From: Planctomycetota bacterium
GTDB lineage: Bacteria > Planctomycetota > Phycisphaerae > UBA1845 > PWPN01
Reading direction: 5' to 3'
Assembly (NCBI GenBank): GCA_016209665.1
Contig: JACQVT010000208.1
Span: forward strand, 1-9,463
DNA length: 9,463 nt
Below are positions 7,190 to 9,463 of the stretch, in pieces. Position 1 is the first letter of the stretch. Each line of letters begins with the position of its first letter. A program made the position numbers and the translations under genes. Under the pieces are notes generated by a model. It worked only from the letters and a program-made list of their open reading frames with translations. It had not been told where the DNA came from and searched no databases.

Positions 7190-7909
7190 ATGAGAACCAT
7201 GCAAGCCCTGGTGAAATCTGAGCCCCGCGAAGGCTCGTGGCTCCGCGAAGTGCCCCTCCCGTCCATCGGGATCGACGACGTTCTGATCAAGGTGCTCAAG
7301 ACGAGTATCTGCGGCACGGACGTGCATATTTGGAACTGGGACGAGTGGGCCCGGCGGATGATTCCTGTGCCCATGGTCATCGGCCATGAGTTCGTTGGGC
7401 TGGTAGCCGACGTAGGCAGCAACGTGCGTGACCTGTGCCCGGGCGAGCTGGTCAGCGGGGAGGGTCACGTGGTCTGCGGGCGCTGCCGAAACTGCCTGGC
7501 CGGCCGGCGGCACCTATGCGCAAAGACCTCCGGCGTGGGCGTGAACCGGCCCGGGGCTTTCGCCGAGTTCATCAGCCTTCCCGTGACCAACGTCTGGGTG
7601 GCCGACCGGCGGATTCCCCTGGACCTGCTGAGTTCTTTCGACCCGCTGGGCAACGCAACGCACAGCGCCCTGTCGTTCGACGTGCTCGGCGAGGATGTGC
7701 TCATCACCGGGGCCGGGCTGATCGGCTGCATGGCCACGGCGATTGTCCGCCATGCCGGCGCCCGCTACGTGGTGGTCACCGACCAGAATGCCTATCGACT
7801 GGAACTGGCGAACAAGATGGGCGCAACGGTCGCCCTGGACATCCGCACGGGTAAGCTCGCCGACGTGCAGAAACAGCTCGGCATGCTCGAGGGGTCAGCG
7901 ATGAGTTGA
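7190..7909 (+). pseudogene. tdh: L-threonine 3-dehydrogenase, C-terminally truncated
   Basis: The intact enzyme is a cytosolic, zinc-dependent MDR-family dehydrogenase that oxidises L-threonine to 2-amino-3-ketobutyrate with NAD+. These 239 residues align closely with the first 232 or so of the 341-residue E. coli protein as I recall it. The catalytic zinc site (C41, H66, E67), the four-Cys structural zinc loop (C96, C99, C102, C110), the GVGVNRPG motif and the Rossmann GAGLIG are all present. Homology ends at LGMLEG (bases 7877-7894); four unrelated residues (SAMS) and a TGA follow, where FDVGLEMSG would be expected. About 109 C-terminal residues, including the rest of the NAD-binding domain, are missing, so activity is very unlikely. 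The reading frame is otherwise undamaged, which points to a recent deletion or an assembly error. The kbl remnant follows directly in another frame. Confidence 0.85.
7894..7899. other. tdh/kbl deletion junction
   Basis: Threonine dehydrogenase homology ends at the glycine codon 7892-7894. Glycine C-acetyltransferase homology begins at the serine codon 7897-7899 ([12 protein letters not shown]), in a different frame. The breakpoint therefore lies within a few bases. No insertion sequence, target duplication or foreign DNA is seen at the join. Confidence 0.75.
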
Positions 7910-8691
7910 ATCACGCCAGCATCATCGATGGCGTGCGGCTGTGTAAGGCGCAGCGGGTCCGCTACCGAAACCGCGACATGGCTGAGCTGAACAGTCGGCT
8001 CCAGCAGGCCAACGGTGCCCGGCAGCGCATGGTCGCCACGGACGGCGTGTTCAGCATGGAGGGCACGATCGCCCCGCTCGCGGAGATCTGCGAGTTGGCG
8101 GATGCGTACGACGCGGCGGTCATGGTCGATGATTCGCATGCGACGGGCTTCTTCGGTCCGACCGGTCGGGGGACGCCGGAGTACTTCGGCGTGCAGGACC
8201 GGGTCGACGTGGTGACGAGCACGCTCGGCAAGGCTCTCGGTGGGGCGTCCGGCGGATTTACCAGCGGCTGGCAAGAAATCATAGAACTGCTCCGACAGCG
8301 CAGCCGGCCTTACTTGTTCTCGAACACGGTGGCTCCACCCATCGTGGCCGCGGCAATGTCGGTTCTGGACATCGTCGAGTCAGCCGGCGAGCTGCGGGAC
8401 CGGTTGCGGGCAAACACGGCCCGGTTCCGCGCGGCCATGAAGCGGGCGGGTTTCCAGGTGCCCGACAGCGAGCATCCGATCGTGCCCATCATGGTCGGTG
8501 ACGCCGGGCTGGCCACGCGGATGGCTGATCTGTTGCTCCAGGAAGGCGTTTACGTGATGGGATTCAGTTATCCCGTGGTGCCCAAAGGCCAGGCGCGGAT
8601 TCGCGTGCAGATCTCGGCCGCTCATACGGCCGCCGACATCGATCGGGCGGTACAGGCGTTCACGAAGGTGTACGGGAGTTGCCAGCCATGA
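7897..8691 (+). pseudogene. kbl: glycine C-acetyltransferase (2-amino-3-ketobutyrate CoA ligase), N-terminally truncated
   Basis: The intact enzyme is a PLP-dependent, fold-type I homodimer of the alpha-oxoamine synthase family. It splits 2-amino-3-ketobutyrate with CoA into glycine and acetyl-CoA, the step after threonine dehydrogenase. This piece matches residues of about 131 to the end of the 398-residue E. coli protein. It keeps the PLP-stacking His (LNHASIID, codon 7912-7914), the PLP-contacting Asp in VDDSHATG, the Schiff-base Lys (TLGKALGG, codon 8230-8232), and the conserved [11 protein letters not shown] segment. About 130 N-terminal residues are missing, including the CFDANG cofactor phosphate-binding region, so it should be inactive. 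There is no in-frame ATG between the TAA at 7852 and the start of homology. The only initiator is TTG at 7906, overlapping the tdh TGA (TTGA), which would give 261 residues. The stop overlaps the next gene's ATG. Confidence 0.85.
8674..8678 (+). promoter_or_regulatory. Shine-Dalgarno GGGAG of the beta-helix gene
   Basis: GGGAG lies 9 bases before the ATG at 8688, inside the last codons of kbl. It supports 8688 as the start and translation coupled to the upstream frame. Confidence 0.5.
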
Positions 8692-9463
8692 CTTCCTTTC
8701 GCAGAGCAATGGTGCTGGGGACGGCGATGCTGTCGGCGGGGGCGGCCCGGGGCGAGGATCTCAGGGTGATCAAGACAAGCATCACGCTGGACAAAGGCGT
8801 GGTCATCACCCAGCCGATGGTGATCGCCGCCGACGGCGTGACGATTGACGGCAACGGGGCCACGCTGGAGGGATCGGGCAAGACGGGTGATCTCAAGACG
8901 TTCACGGGCACCGGCATTTTCGCGGAGGGACGCTCACGGGTCGCCATCCGTCATCTGAAGGTCCGCGGCTACGAGTCGGGCCTGGTCGCCACCGATGGCC
9001 GGCAGTGGACCATCGAGGATTGCGACTTCTCCGACAATTATCACGACCCGTCCTACGGCTGGGGCGACTACAAGCGGGTGGGCGGCATCATTCTCACCCG
9101 CATGGACCAGTGCACCATCCGGGGCAACAAGGCCAACCGCGTCTGGAACGGTCTGGATCTATGGGAGAGCAACGAACACATCATCGAGGGCAACGATTTC
9201 TCCCATTGCTCCAATGTGTGCCTGAAACTGTGGCAGTCCTGCCGCCACCAGGTGCGCGGAAACAACCTGTCCTACGGGCTGCGCATCAGTCCCGGCGAGG
9301 TCCACGCCCGCGACTCCACCAGCGTGCTGATCGAGACCGGATCCGATGACAATCGCTTCTCGGGGAATGACATCACGCACGGGGGCGACGGCGTGTTCAT
9401 CCGCGTGCTCAACGGGTGGTGTTCGACCGGTAATGTCTTCATCGAGAACGACTGTTCCTACGC
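8688..9463 (+). CDS. exported right-handed parallel beta-helix protein (3' partial)
   Basis: 258 full codons are visible and the gene runs off the right edge without a stop. The N-terminus, [22 protein letters not shown], looks like a signal peptide: R5-R6, a short hydrophobic core and a possible cleavage after G22 (A-R-G|ED). The RR pair makes a Tat signal conceivable, but the motif is weak. From about residue 40 the protein is made of short beta-helix rungs of the pectate-lyase/NosD type: [75 protein letters not shown]. Such proteins are polysaccharide lyases, epimerases, hydrolases or binders; the visible part shows no diagnostic catalytic set, so I do not choose. Its ATG overlaps the kbl stop (ATGA), so it may share the tdh-kbl transcript, although no link to threonine breakdown is apparent. 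Confidence 0.8.
   Translation, partial: MTSFRRAMVLGTAMLSAGAARGEDLRVIKTSITLDKGVVITQPMVIAADGVTIDGNGATLEGSGKTGDLKTFTGTGIFAEGRSRVAIRHLKVRGYESGLVATDGRQWTIEDCDFSDNYHDPSYGWGDYKRVGGIILTRMDQCTIRGNKANRVWNGLDLWESNEHIIEGNDFSHCSNVCLKLWQSCRHQVRGNNLSYGLRISPGEVHARDSTSVLIETGSDDNRFSGNDITHGGDGVFIRVLNGWCSTGNVFIENDCSY

Noticed and set aside
7792..8274. 160-codon minus-strand frame over the tdh/kbl junction
   Set aside because: Considered as a gene created at the join, but its translation has no domain character and the + strand homology is clear on both sides.
7190..8691. tdh-kbl as a natural bifunctional fusion enzyme
   Set aside because: The two parts are in different frames with a stop between them, and each lacks essential portions, so no fused protein would be made.
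1..9463. tRNA, rRNA, CRISPR array, insertion sequence or phage genes
   Set aside because: I saw no regularly spaced repeats, transposase or integrase motifs, or tRNA-like cloverleaf, and coding genes fill nearly the whole window.

Overview
This is a GC-rich window with G/C-biased third codon positions and all credible genes on the + strand. The best taxonomic clue is the C-terminus of the first gene. It ends in a two-part, acidic, dockerin-like EF-hand module with the connecting motif GPGIPYQP..LPAGC, a tail style I associate with secreted proteins of Planctomycetota, especially Phycisphaerae-like lineages from environmental genomes. That assignment is recall plus inference; the window holds no rRNA or other marker gene.

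Layout. (1) Bases 2-2962 are the 3' part of a large secreted multidomain protein: CBM-like domain, FN3, CARDB-like domain, HExxHxxGxxD metallopeptidase, CnaB-like domain, second CBM-like domain, dockerin-like tail. Its true start lies off the left edge. (2) 2963-4783 is a clan GH-A glycoside hydrolase, beta-galactosidase-like, mixing GH35-type and GH42-type features. (3) 4780-7068 is a second, more divergent GH-A/GH42-type protein. These three genes touch or overlap (TAA|ATG, then ATGA) and look like one transcript. (4) A 121-base gap, 7069-7189, holds a small inverted repeat. (5) 7190-7909 is the N-terminal two thirds of L-threonine 3-dehydrogenase (tdh), and 7897-8691 is the C-terminal two thirds of glycine C-acetyltransferase (kbl). 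They meet at one out-of-frame junction near 7894-7897. (6) 8688-9463 is the 5' part of an exported right-handed beta-helix protein that runs off the right edge; its ATG overlaps the kbl stop.

How the genes relate. Genes 1-3 fit a carbohydrate-directed locus: an exported binding and protease-like protein followed by two glycosidase-like proteins without signal peptides. The beta-helix gene may also act on or bind polysaccharide. The tdh-kbl pair would convert threonine through 2-amino-3-ketobutyrate to glycine and acetyl-CoA, but as written neither enzyme can be whole. A deletion of roughly 0.7 kb, either biological or an assembly error, explains this best and is the most checkable anomaly here. 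I found no RNA genes, CRISPR arrays, insertion sequences or phage genes, and no clear evidence of an unknown defence or mobile system.
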